A stretch of DNA of 34,195 bases from Bradyrhizobium sp. 138 (GTDB lineage: Bacteria; Pseudomonadota; Alphaproteobacteria; Rhizobiales; Xanthobacteraceae), in assembly GCF_023074075.1 (NCBI RefSeq), contig NZ_JADPKT010000067.1, positions 1-34,195 on the forward strand, written 5' to 3'. Positions 25,901 through 34,195 of the stretch are shown in pieces. Numbering within the stretch: the first letter of the stretch is position 1; every line of letters begins with the position of its first letter. The notes beneath the pieces were generated by a model that saw only the letters and a list, made by a program, of their open reading frames with translations, was not told the DNA's origin and did no database searches. A program made the translations under genes and the position numbers.

Positions 25901-28521
25901 AGCTGTGACCACATCCGCTGATATTCGGCTAATGTTTCCTGGTCCGTCGGATGCTGCGACCACTCGATCCCGACGTCGTGAAGATATTCGAGCCCTATGA
26001 ATACTGCCCGCCCGTGCTGACCGAGCGTCAAGTATAGATCGACCCGCAAACATGCGACCGTTGCTCGCTGGGGCGCGTTCAAGGCGCGCTTCGACAGTAC
26101 GGACAGGAGGCTCTCTGCAATGTCCAGCTGGCCTACCAAGAATTCGCATTCGGCCCGGCTTGTCTCCAGTGCGAACGCGAGTTCGTGGCGCCTTCGCCAA
26201 GAGTGCTCCGCGAGCAGCGCAGCACCGACGGTGAAATATGTGAGTGCCGAGGCGTAGGCCGCCGACGCCCTGGCACGCTGCCCTGCGACTAAATTCAGCT
26301 CTGCGAGCTGCTCACGCTCCTGATCGGAGGAAATTAGCGCGACACCTCGATTGAGTTGGCTGACGATGTCGAAGATAGCCTCTTCGCGTTTGTGCGCAGG
26401 GACGTGCGCCGCCAGCATCCGACCGATCCGCAGATGGGCAGGAGCGCGCGAGGATTCTGGCAGCAGCAAGTAGGCCGCCTCTTGAACGCGATCGTGGAGG
26501 AAGCGGTAGGCTGTTCCGTGGCGCGCGATCAGTTCCTGCCGGATCGCCGGCCACAGGGTCGCGTGCACCTGCTCCTGCGAAATTTCGAGCACGATCGCAA
26601 GCTCCGCCGCCCCGGCGATGTTGCCGAAACAGGCCAGCTGTTGCAGCGCGTCCTGCGTTTCCTCGGGCAGGCGGATGAGCTTGCCGAGCATCAGATCCAC
26701 GACGTTCTCGGTGTACGCTTTTGCGTGAATACGCTCGAGATCCCATCGCCAGCGCGCCGACTCGTGATCGAACGTCAACAGCTGCTCTTCGGCCAGTTCA
26801 GAAAGGAATTGAATGGCGAAGAACGGATTACCCATCGTCTTCTGATGCACCAACTTTGCAAGCGGGGCAGCGCGTTTTGGTCCGCAGCGAAGGGTATCCG
26901 CGACTAACTGCGCGACATCGTCTGCAGTGAGCGGCGAGAGCGTGATCTCCTCGAAATTTACGTCGGCTCTCCTGATGGAGTCGAGCTTGCGTTTGAGTGG
27001 ATGGCCTGCATCAAGTTCGCTGCTGCGGTAAGCTCCAATGAGCAGCAGGTGCAGATCCGACTGGGTCAGGAGATCCTCGATCAAGTCGAGCGTTGCGGCA
27101 TCATGCCACTGCAAATCGTCGAGGAAGAGCACCAAAGGATGGGTTCGCCGGGCGAACACGCCAATAAAGCGGCGAAGCACCAGCTGGAAACGAATTTGCG
27201 CTTGCCGGGCTGGAAGCTCAGCAACCGCGGGCTGCTCGCCAATGATCAGGCTCAGATCGGGGATCAATTCGACCATCAGTCGTCCATTCGCGCCGAGCGC
27301 CTCCCGGAGCGCTTGCCGCCAGGTCGCGAGTTCGCCCTCACTTTTGCTGAGAAGAGGACGGACTAGGCTCTGAAACGTCTGCACTAGCGTCACATAAGGA
27401 ACGGCGCGCTTCAGTTGGTCGAATTTGCCTGACACCAACTGCCCGCGCGAGGGCACCAGCGCTTTGTGTAGCTCCTGGACGAGCGAAGACTTACCGACAC
27501 CGGAGTAACCAGCGACGAGCACCAACCTCGGCGCGCCGCTTTTCACCGCGCGATCGAAAGAGGCAAGCAAAGCCTCGATCTGAAGGGCTCTGCCATAGAG
27601 CTTCTCGGGGATGAGCAACCGATCAGGTGTGTCGTCTGTGCCGAGCTCAAACGGGTCGATGCGACCGTGGTTGGCCCATGCTGCGAGACAGTGTTGCAGA
27701 TCGTGCTCAAGGCCAGCGGCAGTCTGGTAGCGTTTCTCGGCGGTTTTCGCGAGGAGTTTCATCACAATCTGAGATATCGGCTCCGGGAGGTTTTGCGATT
27801 TCTCGACGGGCGGTATTGCTTTTCTTGCAATATGACAATGGATCCACTCCAAGGGATCTGAGCCCGTGAACGGCAGCGCGCCGGTCAGCATCTGGTAGAA
27901 TGTCACGCCAAGTGAATAGAGATCACTGCGACAATCGACCGAGCGATTCATTCGTCCGGTCTGTTCGGGCGCCATGTAGGGCAGCGAGCCAGCGATGAAC
28001 TCGGCAGGCTCAGGCGGCACGCGCTCGCGGGAAAGACGGGAAGCCAGTCCAAACCCAGTGAGTCGCACCTGTTCGTCAGGACAATTGACCAGAATGTGAG
28101 CGGGTTTCAGGTCCTTGTGGACCAAGCCGTGCCGGTGAAGCTTGCCCACGGCCCTCGCGATACCAACAGCGAGGCGCAGGAAGCGCTTGGGCTCCATACG
28201 GATCCCGATCAAATTTAACAGCGGCTCGCCGCATGGATCCTTCAGGACAAGCATAGTCCGACCAGCTTCCCGGATGAGTTCCAACGGCCGCACCGCCCAT
28301 GCCTCGTCTAGCTCCTCCCTCAGCTCACACTCATGGGCGAGGCGGTCGAGCGTCGCTGGGTGTTCCGTGATGGGCCGCACGACAAGCACGACAGCCCTGC
28401 TGCCGTGGATTTGCCGGCGCCACGCACGGCAGAACGCACGATCACCGTCCTCCCACAGGGGTTGGATGTCACTGTCGACATTTGGACCGAACAGAGTTCG
28501 GCTGAGGGGGTCCCGTGGCAT
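22951..28521 (-). CDS. Giant hybrid sensor: kinase-like domain, AAA ATPase, GAF, PAS, histidine kinase
   Basis: About 1856 residues, soluble. Order: Ser/Thr-kinase-like domain (about 15-285; HKDLKPAHILVN at 135-146, APEQTGRMNRSVDCRSDLYSLG), AAA ATPase (Walker A GYSGVGKSS near 338-346, Walker B LVLFLDD near 465), a long helical-repeat region (about 600-1300), GAF (about 1320-1465), PAS (about 1480-1600), HisKA with His1630 (SIAHEVNQP) and HATPase_c (NLITNAIEAM, GMGMGLAI). The kinase-like domain lacks the VAIK lysine, the catalytic-loop Asn (His instead) and the DFG Asp (TGFG), so it is probably a pseudokinase. The histidine kinase end closely resembles FixL (SIIEAHGGRMWA). ATG at 28521 is a choice; ATG at 28563 or 28776 are in frame and none has a good ribosome binding site. 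Database names call this architecture a trifunctional kinase. Its partner is unknown; the regulators at 31.7-32.9 kb are candidates. Confidence 0.9.
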   Translation of the reverse strand: MPRDPLSRTLFGPNVDSDIQPLWEDGDRAFCRAWRRQIHGSRAVVLVVRPITEHPATLDRLAHECELREELDEAWAVRPLELIREAGRTMLVLKDPCGEPLLNLIGIRMEPKRFLRLAVGIARAVGKLHRHGLVHKDLKPAHILVNCPDEQVRLTGFGLASRLSRERVPPEPAEFIAGSLPYMAPEQTGRMNRSVDCRSDLYSLGVTFYQMLTGALPFTGSDPLEWIHCHIARKAIPPVEKSQNLPEPISQIVMKLLAKTAEKRYQTAAGLEHDLQHCLAAWANHGRIDPFELGTDDTPDRLLIPEKLYGRALQIEALLASFDRAVKSGAPRLVLVAGYSGVGKSSLVQELHKALVPSRGQLVSGKFDQLKRAVPYVTLVQTFQSLVRPLLSKSEGELATWRQALREALGANGRLMVELIPDLSLIIGEQPAVAELPARQAQIRFQLVLRRFIGVFARRTHPLVLFLDDLQWHDAATLDLIEDLLTQSDLHLLLIGAYRSSELDAGHPLKRKLDSIRRADVNFEEITLSPLTADDVAQLVADTLRCGPKRAAPLAKLVHQKTMGNPFFAIQFLSELAEEQLLTFDHESARWRWDLERIHAKAYTENVVDLMLGKLIRLPEETQDALQQLACFGNIAGAAELAIVLEISQEQVHATLWPAIRQELIARHGTAYRFLHDRVQEAAYLLLPESSRAPAHLRIGRMLAAHVPAHKREEAIFDIVSQLNRGVALISSDQEREQLAELNLVAGQRARASAAYASALTYFTVGAALLAEHSWRRRHELAFALETSRAECEFLVGQLDIAESLLSVLSKRALNAPQRATVACLRVDLYLTLGQHGRAVFIGLEYLHDVGIEWSQHPTDQETLAEYQRMWSQLPHAIEDLASLPAMTDQTTLATLAVLTRILPPAGFTDANLSALVICRAVTISLEYGNTDASCAHYAWLGRILAGRFGDYQAADKFGRLACDLVDRGEFSRFRAPVYLAFGCNVIPWTKPLRGGRVLIRRALAAAVSSGDVIYEAYSLLHLTSNMIMAGDPLKEVQNEIEKSFATIRNRKVQFAADTVAAQLALIRSMRGLTRSFGCFDDQQFDELDVERSLARSPELSPSETVYWIRKLQARFIAGDYAAAVDARSKAKPKLWTMPTEPLIAEFHFYGALSHSCYCDKPGESEQQQHRDIIDAHYRQLQIWATNCPENFENRAALVGAEIARREYRDTDAMRLYEHSIQTAARNGFAHHEGIACELAARFYAARGFDRISRVYLQDARRGYLRWGADGKVRQLDELNPHLNHEETTPAANGMRIGAPVEHLDLATVTKVSQAISGEMVLQKLIDTLMRTAIEQAGAERGLLILLHGGEPRIEAEAATEEDALLVKVNEQPVTPMALPESVLHFVLRVRENVILEDAAAEPSFAEDPYIRERKARSILCLPLITQGKLIGVLYLENNLAARIFSAARNSVLKMLASQAATALENSRLYSEVQERESKIRRLLDANIIGIFIIREGGEIIEANQTFLKMVGYDREDLVAGRVNGLDLTPPEWHERTLDAGTEAKRTGAVQQFEKEYVRKDGSRVPVLIGLAVFDARDDQGVGFVLDLTERKRAEAEARESERRYRETLMGLAHANRITTMGQLAASIAHEVNQPIAAISSNAGAGLNWLGAQPPNLEEVRQTFGLIVRDSMRAGNVIRRIRALMNKAPMQTELLAIDELILEVLALVRAELAKNDVWVQTGRAEALPLVRADRVQLRQVILNLITNAIEAMSEINEGDRELLISARTDDSNNVVVTFRDTGPGLDPNSADRLFEAFYTTKSEGMGMGLAICHSIIEAHGGRMWAGANDPRGAVFQFSMPVAPEGVDRSEQVSSTS

Positions 28522-31500
28522 TTGCCCGCCCGTCAATAAGGACTGATCCGAAACCTGACACATATGGGGCGAGCTTGTGAAGGGACTTCGCAAAACGGCG
28601 CGAGTACCGATTAAGGCCGCCAAAGGGTGGCGCCAAGGCCGACATCGTCTCGCGGGACGAGCGCGAGACCGGCGAGCGCGACCGCGGCACGCCGAGATGC
28701 GACTTACACACCCAATACGTGACGCGATCGTGTCGATCCAGCCCAACCCTGCGCGCCGGCCGGGCCTGCACAGCATCGGCGGCGGGCGCTGCGGACTAGC
28801 GCAGTGTGTGGGCGAAGGATTGTATTCGATAGAGCGGCTCGTGGCCCGTTACCCGACCACGGCCCACTGCCCGCGTGCAGCAGCGCCCAGATCGCTGCCA
28901 CCGCTCAAGCAGACAATGACATGTGAAAGCTGATCGGTTTGCCCATGATCGGCACAACGCGCGAGGCCATTGGACGCCGGCTTCTGAGCGCTGCATCGGC
29001 CTGGGCGTCCGGGCCGCGATGCGCCAACGCCATCCCATGAGCCAATTGCGAGATCTCCTGGCGCGAACTGAAGCCCCGAGCGCCACAACTTGCTTCGCAC
29101 AGAGACAGAGTATGTCTTGAGCAAGCGACCATACCATCGACGCGCTCAGTCTTCAGCACCAAACTAACATGGCATTGGGCCGAGAAACGTATTTATCTAG
29201 TTTCGAAGCCGTCCCGGCGCGCACTGTCAGGGCCTGAGCGTGCGTCCGGTCCGTCCCGGCGTTATCTGTGGAATGTTGATCATGCTGTCCCCATGAAGCA
29301 AGCAGCGCGGCGAGGTCGCGGTACCGCTAAGGAAGCACGAGCCTGTGTATCCGACAGGATATTTGAAGGAGCTCGCCGTACACAATATTGCACTTGAGGA
29401 AGGCCGCCCCTTCGACAACGCCTCTCAGACGCTAGTCACGAGGCTGATTCACGATCGCAGCAGAGATCTAACTCCAACGAGACAAATCCAATGATGCGGC
29501 AGCGCGTTTGGACATTGACTGATCAATAAACCACAGCGCCTGATCGAGCGACTGGCGCCAAAGAACTGAAGCAGATTCTTGGTTAGCATGAGCCCCTCGA
29601 AATCGGATTTACTAAGGCTCGGAGCGCTCGGTCCATTGCAGCAAGTCGCACAGCTGGACCTTTCCGCCGCTTCGATGGCTACCCCGCGGACATAAGCGCG
29701 GCCGATATTGCTTTTTCGAGCTGAAACCGCACCGGCGCGGTATCAGCTCAGCCTGTTCCCCTCGAGGCCAGTACGAAGCTGTCGATCTCCGAGCAGTCCC
29801 TAGATCTGAGGTCGATGCCGGCCGAGGAATACCGGACGGCAGGGCACTTACGCCGACCGGCGGAATGTCGCCTCCCTAGTTGACTATTGTGCGAACCGCT
29901 CTGAATGCGATCAGACGAATCAGTGAGCTCGGCGATCGCCTTGCTGATATCTGGGATGTCGAACGACCCTTTCTCACAGAAGCCGGTCCCGAGAATTCGC
30001 CCACGCTTAACAGCACTGCCGCCAAAGACGTTTGCTCCACAATCGGCCATGAAGGCGTGCTTCTAAGGCCTGAGGAAAGCAAGATGCTCGGTCGAATCGC
30101 TGAACATAAACGCCGCAAGGGCGCTCAGGCTAGAAATCCGGCGGAGAAGCGCGGTGCCGTTTTCGAGTCGACGTTCACTCCTGGCTCCATTGTTGGAAGG
30201 CGCCATGCAGTGATCGACTCTGAACCACACCATCAAGGGCAGATCTGCGAACCACTGTGAGCGAAACCGCGCTCCCCCATTGATGGAGCAACTGACCGGC
30301 GACAAAGGCACCCCTGATGCGCTCACCGGGCGCCGTATAGGCCCTTGCTGATCGGAATGCCGCTCGCTGCGGTTCGCTGCTTGAACAGAGTTCAAGAAAG
30401 GCGTAGGCTACCCCAAAACCGGTGAAGAGAACTGCAATTAAATGAAGAACAGCGGAACCTTCTTTGCCAATAAATGTACACCGGCATCGTACAACCTGAG
30501 GCTACGAACGCTTCAAGCCCTTCCTGGCCGGTGCGAAGTTGCAGGCAGTCACTCCTAGTCTGCCTTGCTGAGCGAGCCTCAGTTTTGCCGCGCTGGTTGC
30601 TTCATTGGAGGCAGCCTCACCACGGATGTCCTGGGCGATGTGGGGCGAACCCGACGCGCTTTCTGCTCAACGGAGTGCATCGGGCCGCCCGTAATGACCC
30701 TGCCTGAGCCATAGGCCCTGAGCAAATCGATGAGCTACTTGCTGATCTGACAACAGCTTCAGGTTGATGCTCGGAGCGCGTTTTGTCGTTCCTATGTAGC
30801 TCAAAGAGCCGATCTTCGAGGTGCCCGGCACGGACCTGTGATGTCCGCCAATTCTGGTAGGAGAATGATACTTTCGCTGGATCAGCGGTTGTTTTGCTGA
30901 TGCAGGAGAACAAATACTACTGCGTGTTGGCGAACTGGTCCGCAGCTGGACACCGAATGAAGTGTGTCCCGCCTGTCCATTCAGATTACGCCGCCTCATC
31001 TTGGGGTGCGAGCCTCGTGAAGGAAGCAACGGCACGAACGCACGTGAGCGCCTGCAGCAGCTCGAGTTCGAGCATCTTTACGACAAACATGACGGAAAGG
31101 ACTTGAATCGGACCTAGCGTCAGGTTGTACGAAGTCGGTGCAAGATGCTTTCCTCAACCTCGCAAAGAGCAACTCGCAGGCGCTCTGAGAAAAAGAAAAG
31201 TTCATGTGCTGATGCCGCTGCTACTCGTTCTGATGTCTATTTTCCTTAGTATGGGTGCGATAGTCTACGCCGCTTGCCGATCTCAACGCCGGCGGGATCG
31301 GCGCATGCACAGGCACGATAGCGCCAATTCGCTCAGCTCGCGCCCCCGTGTTCAACTACCAAGGCGCCGGGCATTCTGATCCTTCAGCCGCATAATGGGT
31401 CGTCCGCAGGCCTCATTCGCGAGGGCCAGGCGACACGCGCCGCCATGCTAAAGCGAGCGCCTGCTGCTGATCTTTTGATCGATGCCGCGGGGCCGATCCG

Positions 31501-31722
31501 ACGCGACGGCGGACAGACGCGAAAGGCAGTTCTCGACCAGTCGGGCGGTTTTTGCTAGACTTTACTGTAATGCATCACGCTGGCGCGAATGGCTGACCCG
31601 TCACATACCTGGAAAATCTCAAACTTTGCACTGCGCGAAAGTCCTCGAAAGGCAACATGGTCAATCAAAGGTCGTAGTGAGGCGACGATTCTACTGTAAA
31701 TCGCACAAGTGAGGCTCTGATC
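28522..31722. other. 3.2 kb gene-poor region with possible coding relics
   Basis: No gene can be supported. Weak hints are listed for completeness. A plus-strand stretch at about 29308-29490 reads QRGEVAVPLRKHEPVYPTGY and ELAVHNIALEEGRPFDNASQ before a stop and looks protein-like, but has a stop just upstream. A 126-codon plus frame lies at 29880-30260. A plus frame at 31125-31379 contains one hydrophobic segment (VLMPLLLVLMSIFLSMGAIVYAA). None has a recognisable domain. The frequent stops and mixed frames suggest island DNA in decay. Confidence 0.4.
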
Positions 31723-32406
31723 GTGACCAAGCGCTCTGAACCGCGGAAAGAAGCCGCAAATGTCGTAGGGCCGGAGGTGAGGCCGAGCGTCTTCCTCGTC
31801 GACGATGACCTCTCAATGCGCGAATCGCTGGTCAACCTATTTCGTTCGATTGGTCTGGATGTCGTTGCTTACGGATCGGCCCGGGAAATGCTCCAGAGCG
31901 AGCTCCCTGATGTTCCTAGCTGCCTTGTGCTTGACATCAGGCTGCCGGGATTGAGCGGCCTTGAGCTCCAGAGTGAGTTAGCCAAACTGAAGATTCACAT
32001 TCCTATTATTTTCATCACCGCTCATGGCGATATTCCGATGACTGTCAAAGCCATGAAGAGTGGAGCAATCGATTTTCTCAGCAAGCCGTTTCGCGATCAG
32101 GAACTACTCGATGGCGTAGTCGCAGCTATCGAACAGGATCGGAAGAGACGAGGTGTAGACAAGGTGGTCAGGAGGCTACAGTCCTTGTTTGAGGCCCTAA
32201 GTCCACGAGAGCAGGATGTATTGAAACTAGTCGCCGCCGGCCTATTGAACAAACAGGTAGCTGCGGAACTCGGGCTCGCCGAGATTACAGTCAAAATCTA
32301 TCGCGGTCACGTGATGAAGAAGATGGGAGCTCGATCCCTGGCCGATTTGATCAGGATGACTGAGAGGCTGGGAATTGGGACCGACCGTTTCAGGGTACAA
32401 ACCTAG
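31723..32406 (+). CDS. NodW/NwsB/FixJ-type response regulator
   Basis: A 227-residue two-domain regulator. The receiver (about 20-138) has LVDDDLSM, phospho-acceptor Asp71 (LVLDIRLPG), Thr in IFITAHGD and Lys in LSKPF. The LuxR/NarL helix-turn-helix (about 163-215) has LSPREQDVLKLVAAGLLNKQ and AEITVKIYRGHVMKKM. The wording IPIIFITAHGDIPMTVKAMK and GLLNKQ-x-AAELG matches NodW and NwsB of B. japonicum better than FixJ; NodW responds to plant isoflavones through NodV. GTG at 31723 has GAGG about eight bases upstream. No histidine kinase gene is adjacent; the nearest is the giant hybrid on the other strand. The single-receiver gene follows 92 bases downstream. Confidence 0.88.
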   Translation: MTKRSEPRKEAANVVGPEVRPSVFLVDDDLSMRESLVNLFRSIGLDVVAYGSAREMLQSELPDVPSCLVLDIRLPGLSGLELQSELAKLKIHIPIIFITAHGDIPMTVKAMKSGAIDFLSKPFRDQELLDGVVAAIEQDRKRRGVDKVVRRLQSLFEALSPREQDVLKLVAAGLLNKQVAAELGLAEITVKIYRGHVMKKMGARSLADLIRMTERLGIGTDRFRVQT

Positions 32407-32497
32407 GTATGATTTTACAATTTCGTCGTGCAAGCGCATCCTTCTGCTGGCCGTCATGCTTCCGCCAGCGCCTTCGCCCAACTAAGAACGGGTCGTC

Positions 32498-32887
32498 GTG
32501 TCTAGGTATTCAACTGTTTCCGTTGTCGACGACGATCCTTCGATTCGTGCCGCACTGAACAACCTTTTGAAATCGCAGGGTCACAACGTTCGTACGTTTG
32601 CATCGGCTGAGGAATTCTTGCGGTCATCTCAATTGAACGATACGTCCTGTGTCATTGCAGACGTGCAGATGCCCATGATGAGCGGCTTTGAACTTTTGGA
32701 ACAGATGCGGGCCCAGGGCCACGCTGCGCCATTCATCCTGATGACTGCCTTCGCAGATGATCGCACGCGAGCCCGCGCGTTGAGCGCCGGCGTAACCGGC
32801 TTTTTTGCCAAGCCCTTTGCCAGTCTGGAGTTGATCGCCTGCGTCGATGAAGCGCTTAGCGAGCATCGTGGTGGAACGAACGCGTGA
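32498..32887 (+). CDS. Receiver-only response regulator
   Basis: A 129-residue single receiver domain with VVDDDPSI, phospho-acceptor Asp55 (VIADVQMPM), Thr in ILMTAFAD and Lys in FAKPFAS. It has no output domain, so it may act as a phosphate relay or sink, or bind a partner protein. GTG at 32498 begins the protein; only a weak purine stretch (GGGTCG) precedes it. It lies downstream of the NodW-like gene on the same strand, mirroring the fixJ-plus-receiver layout at 3194-4275, and may be cotranscribed with it. Confidence 0.87.
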   Translation: MSRYSTVSVVDDDPSIRAALNNLLKSQGHNVRTFASAEEFLRSSQLNDTSCVIADVQMPMMSGFELLEQMRAQGHAAPFILMTAFADDRTRARALSAGVTGFFAKPFASLELIACVDEALSEHRGGTNA

Positions 32888-33642
32888 AAGATGGGGAAGC
32901 AGTCTGGACCAAGCCGCACCCGCGCGGCGCTTACGATGTCGATCAATGCGCGATTGCCCGTGCTACCGCGTGCCAGTGGCGATCCTCGCCTTTCGATCTT
33001 GCCGCACTCCTGTCGTTGTTGTTGCACTTTCGGCATCTGGTTGAAACACTTGCAATGTCGGGCTCCTGACAAGGTGCCTCTGGTATGATCGCGCAATCGG
33101 ACGAGGCGAGGCCCTCCTCGCTTTAACGAAGGAGCGCCCTACGTTCAGTGCTACGATCCTTGCTGAGCTTAGCGCGAAAGTGCCACGGCAGCGGCTTGCC
33201 GGCAGTACCTCGTTAGAACAAAGAACTCACCTGAAACTTGTGCGACCGCTCCAGATAGGTCGGGCACCGGAGTTTGTGGGAGGAAAGGCGCGGCGATCGC
33301 GGCCAAAATCACGCAGTCGGTCGAACGATCGGTGCGGAATTCACAAAAGCCACAAAGATCGCATTTTGGCGATGTTGGGCTTTCGCAGGATTGAGTGGTG
33401 TACGCCAAACTCGCCAACTTGCATTTGCTCCCAGCAACCCCTCGGCGGGCCGAAGCACCCGAAACCTACGCATCCGCTGCAGGGCAACACAAATGCCACT
33501 GGTCGAAGCGATTTTAAGCCCACGCCTTTGCTGCCGAACGCATCCACGCCTCTCCGCGCCGGTTCCGGCCAAACGCAAGGCCAAAAGCCGGGCTCTGGAC
33601 GCGCGATAAGCCGTATCCATCCGAGCTAGGCCGCGGACAGGG
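32888..33642. other. Gap before the right-hand relic
   Basis: No gene supported. Open frames on both strands lack domains and start signals. Confidence 0.4.
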
Positions 33643-33882
33643 GCTCACCGATTCCACCGCTTGAGGAGTTCGGGGTCTTCTTGTGCATCCTGATGAGCTC
33701 CGTCAGGTTTTCAATGCCGAAGTCGGTGAACGCCATGACCTGGTCGTCACCTATGCCGTAAACCCGACGCCATCCTCTGTGTCCATTCCGTTGGCCGCGT
33801 CCCAGAGCCAGTCCTCGTCTTCGCCGAGGTCTTTTGGGACGCGAGCAATGGTGAAGACGGCGGGAACCTTGTGGACGTGCAT
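33643..33882 (-). pseudogene. Second copy of the small ORF behind an IS66-type tnpC, frameshifted
   Basis: From ATG at 33882 it reads MHVHKVPAVFTIARVPKDLG and EDEDWLWDAANGMDTEDGV, then shifts to VYGIGDDQVMAFTDFGIENL and TELIRM, and again near the end to EDPELLKRWNR. Two small indels are needed to restore about 80 acidic residues. It starts three bases after the tnpC stop. It resembles the ORF split by IS66 at 11504/14631. Function unknown. Confidence 0.78.
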
Positions 33883-33884
33883 GG

Positions 33885-34125
33885 CTACGCCGCCTGGGTG
33901 GAGGACCTCGACGCCGGAGGCGTCCAGTTCCAGGGCAACAACTCGTGCAGGCGATTCTGCGGCATGTCGGCGATGCGCGCGAAGACGTCGGCAAGCCAGG
34001 CTTTCGGGTCGACGTCGTTGAGACGCGCCGTCATGATAAGCGTGGCCATCACGGCAGCCCGCTCCGCGCCGCGATCAGAACGGCGAACAACCATGCTGCC
34101 GATTCCAAGGCGATCGCGCGCACCG
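33885..34125 (-). pseudogene. IS66-type tnpC, C-terminal fragment
   Basis: The minus strand encodes the IS66 transposase C terminus: SDRGAERAAVMATLIMTARL, then NDVDPKAWLADVFARIA and LHELLPWNWTPP. Upstream, AIAL...WLFA continues the match in another frame, so one base is missing near 34088. Homology stops where tandem repeats begin. It belongs to a different IS66 subgroup from the intact tnpC at 12414. Confidence 0.85.
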
Positions 34126-34195
34126 TTCCGATTTGATCGCGCGCGGCATTCCGAAGTGATGGCGCGCAGCATTCCGAGAATTGTCCGCGCAGGAT
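34111..34195. repeat. Three tandem 23-bp repeats, probable end of an IS21-type element
   Basis: Copies at 34111-34133, 34134-34156 and 34157-34179 share the core GCGCGC-x-x-CATTCCGA (CGTTCCGA in the first). Multiple tandem transposase-binding repeats just inside the ends are typical of the IS21 family. They begin where tnpC homology stops, so an element extending beyond the right edge seems to have cut tnpC. The transposase genes are out of view. Confidence 0.6.

Noticed and set aside
29513..29530. TTGACTGATCAATAA as a FixK box
   Set aside because: The half sites are separated by two bases where four are needed, and no gene follows.
1..34195. CRISPR array, tRNA or rRNA genes
   Set aside because: No regularly spaced repeats beyond the three 23-bp copies at the right edge, and no recognisable tRNA or rRNA sequence on reading.

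Overview
The window looks like a slow-growing, root-nodulating alphaproteobacterium of the genus Bradyrhizobium. The main evidence is the oxygen-sensing cluster fixL-fixJ-(receiver gene)-fixK2. Its FixL is 505 residues with heme His200, Arg220 and phospho-acceptor His291 at the B. japonicum positions, and its FixK2 is 232 residues with the redox-sensitive Cys183. The left edge carries what looks like the first nine codons of fixN on the minus strand under a perfect FixK box. Assignment to genus rests on recalled family knowledge; no search was run.

Layout. (1) 1-5077, conserved micro-oxic regulation: fixN start, CBS-domain protein, a frameshifted universal stress protein gene, then fixLJ, a stand-alone receiver and fixK2. 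FixL senses O2 and phosphorylates FixJ, FixJ activates fixK2, and FixK2 activates genes with FixK boxes such as fixN. (2) 5078-8350, decaying DNA: an EAL-domain relic with a stop codon and a cytochrome P450 pseudogene with at least three lesions. (3) 8354-11157: a short GcrA-like DNA-binding protein, a doubtful small membrane ORF and a divergent HemN. (4) 11158-14740: a complete IS66-family element (3118 bp, 8-bp target duplication) carrying tnpA-tnpB-tnpC and a pRiA4b ORF-3-like passenger. It sits inside an older relic made of an IS66-type tnpC tail followed by a small conserved ORF. (5) 15834-22423: an OprB-like porin, a TauD-type dioxygenase, a secreted PL1 pectin/pectate lyase and a PaiB-like FMN-binding protein. 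(6) 22951-32887: a hybrid signalling protein of about 1856 residues (degenerate kinase domain, AAA ATPase, GAF, PAS, FixL-like histidine kinase), a gene-poor 3.2 kb, then a NodW/NwsB/FixJ-type regulator and a receiver-only protein. (7) 33643-34195: a second tnpC-tail/small-ORF relic, apparently cut by an element whose end has three tandem 23-bp repeats of IS21 type.

The right-hand 29 kb looks like symbiosis-island material: long non-coding stretches, broken genes, nested insertion sequences, and genes plausibly used in infection (cell-wall lyase, porin) and in signalling. The most interesting leads are the predicted pseudokinase-ATPase-histidine kinase and its possible NodW-like partner, the HemN lacking the usual fourth cysteine of its motif, and the small ORF found twice directly behind IS66-type transposase ends. 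I did not find a clearly unprecedented system; these are leads.
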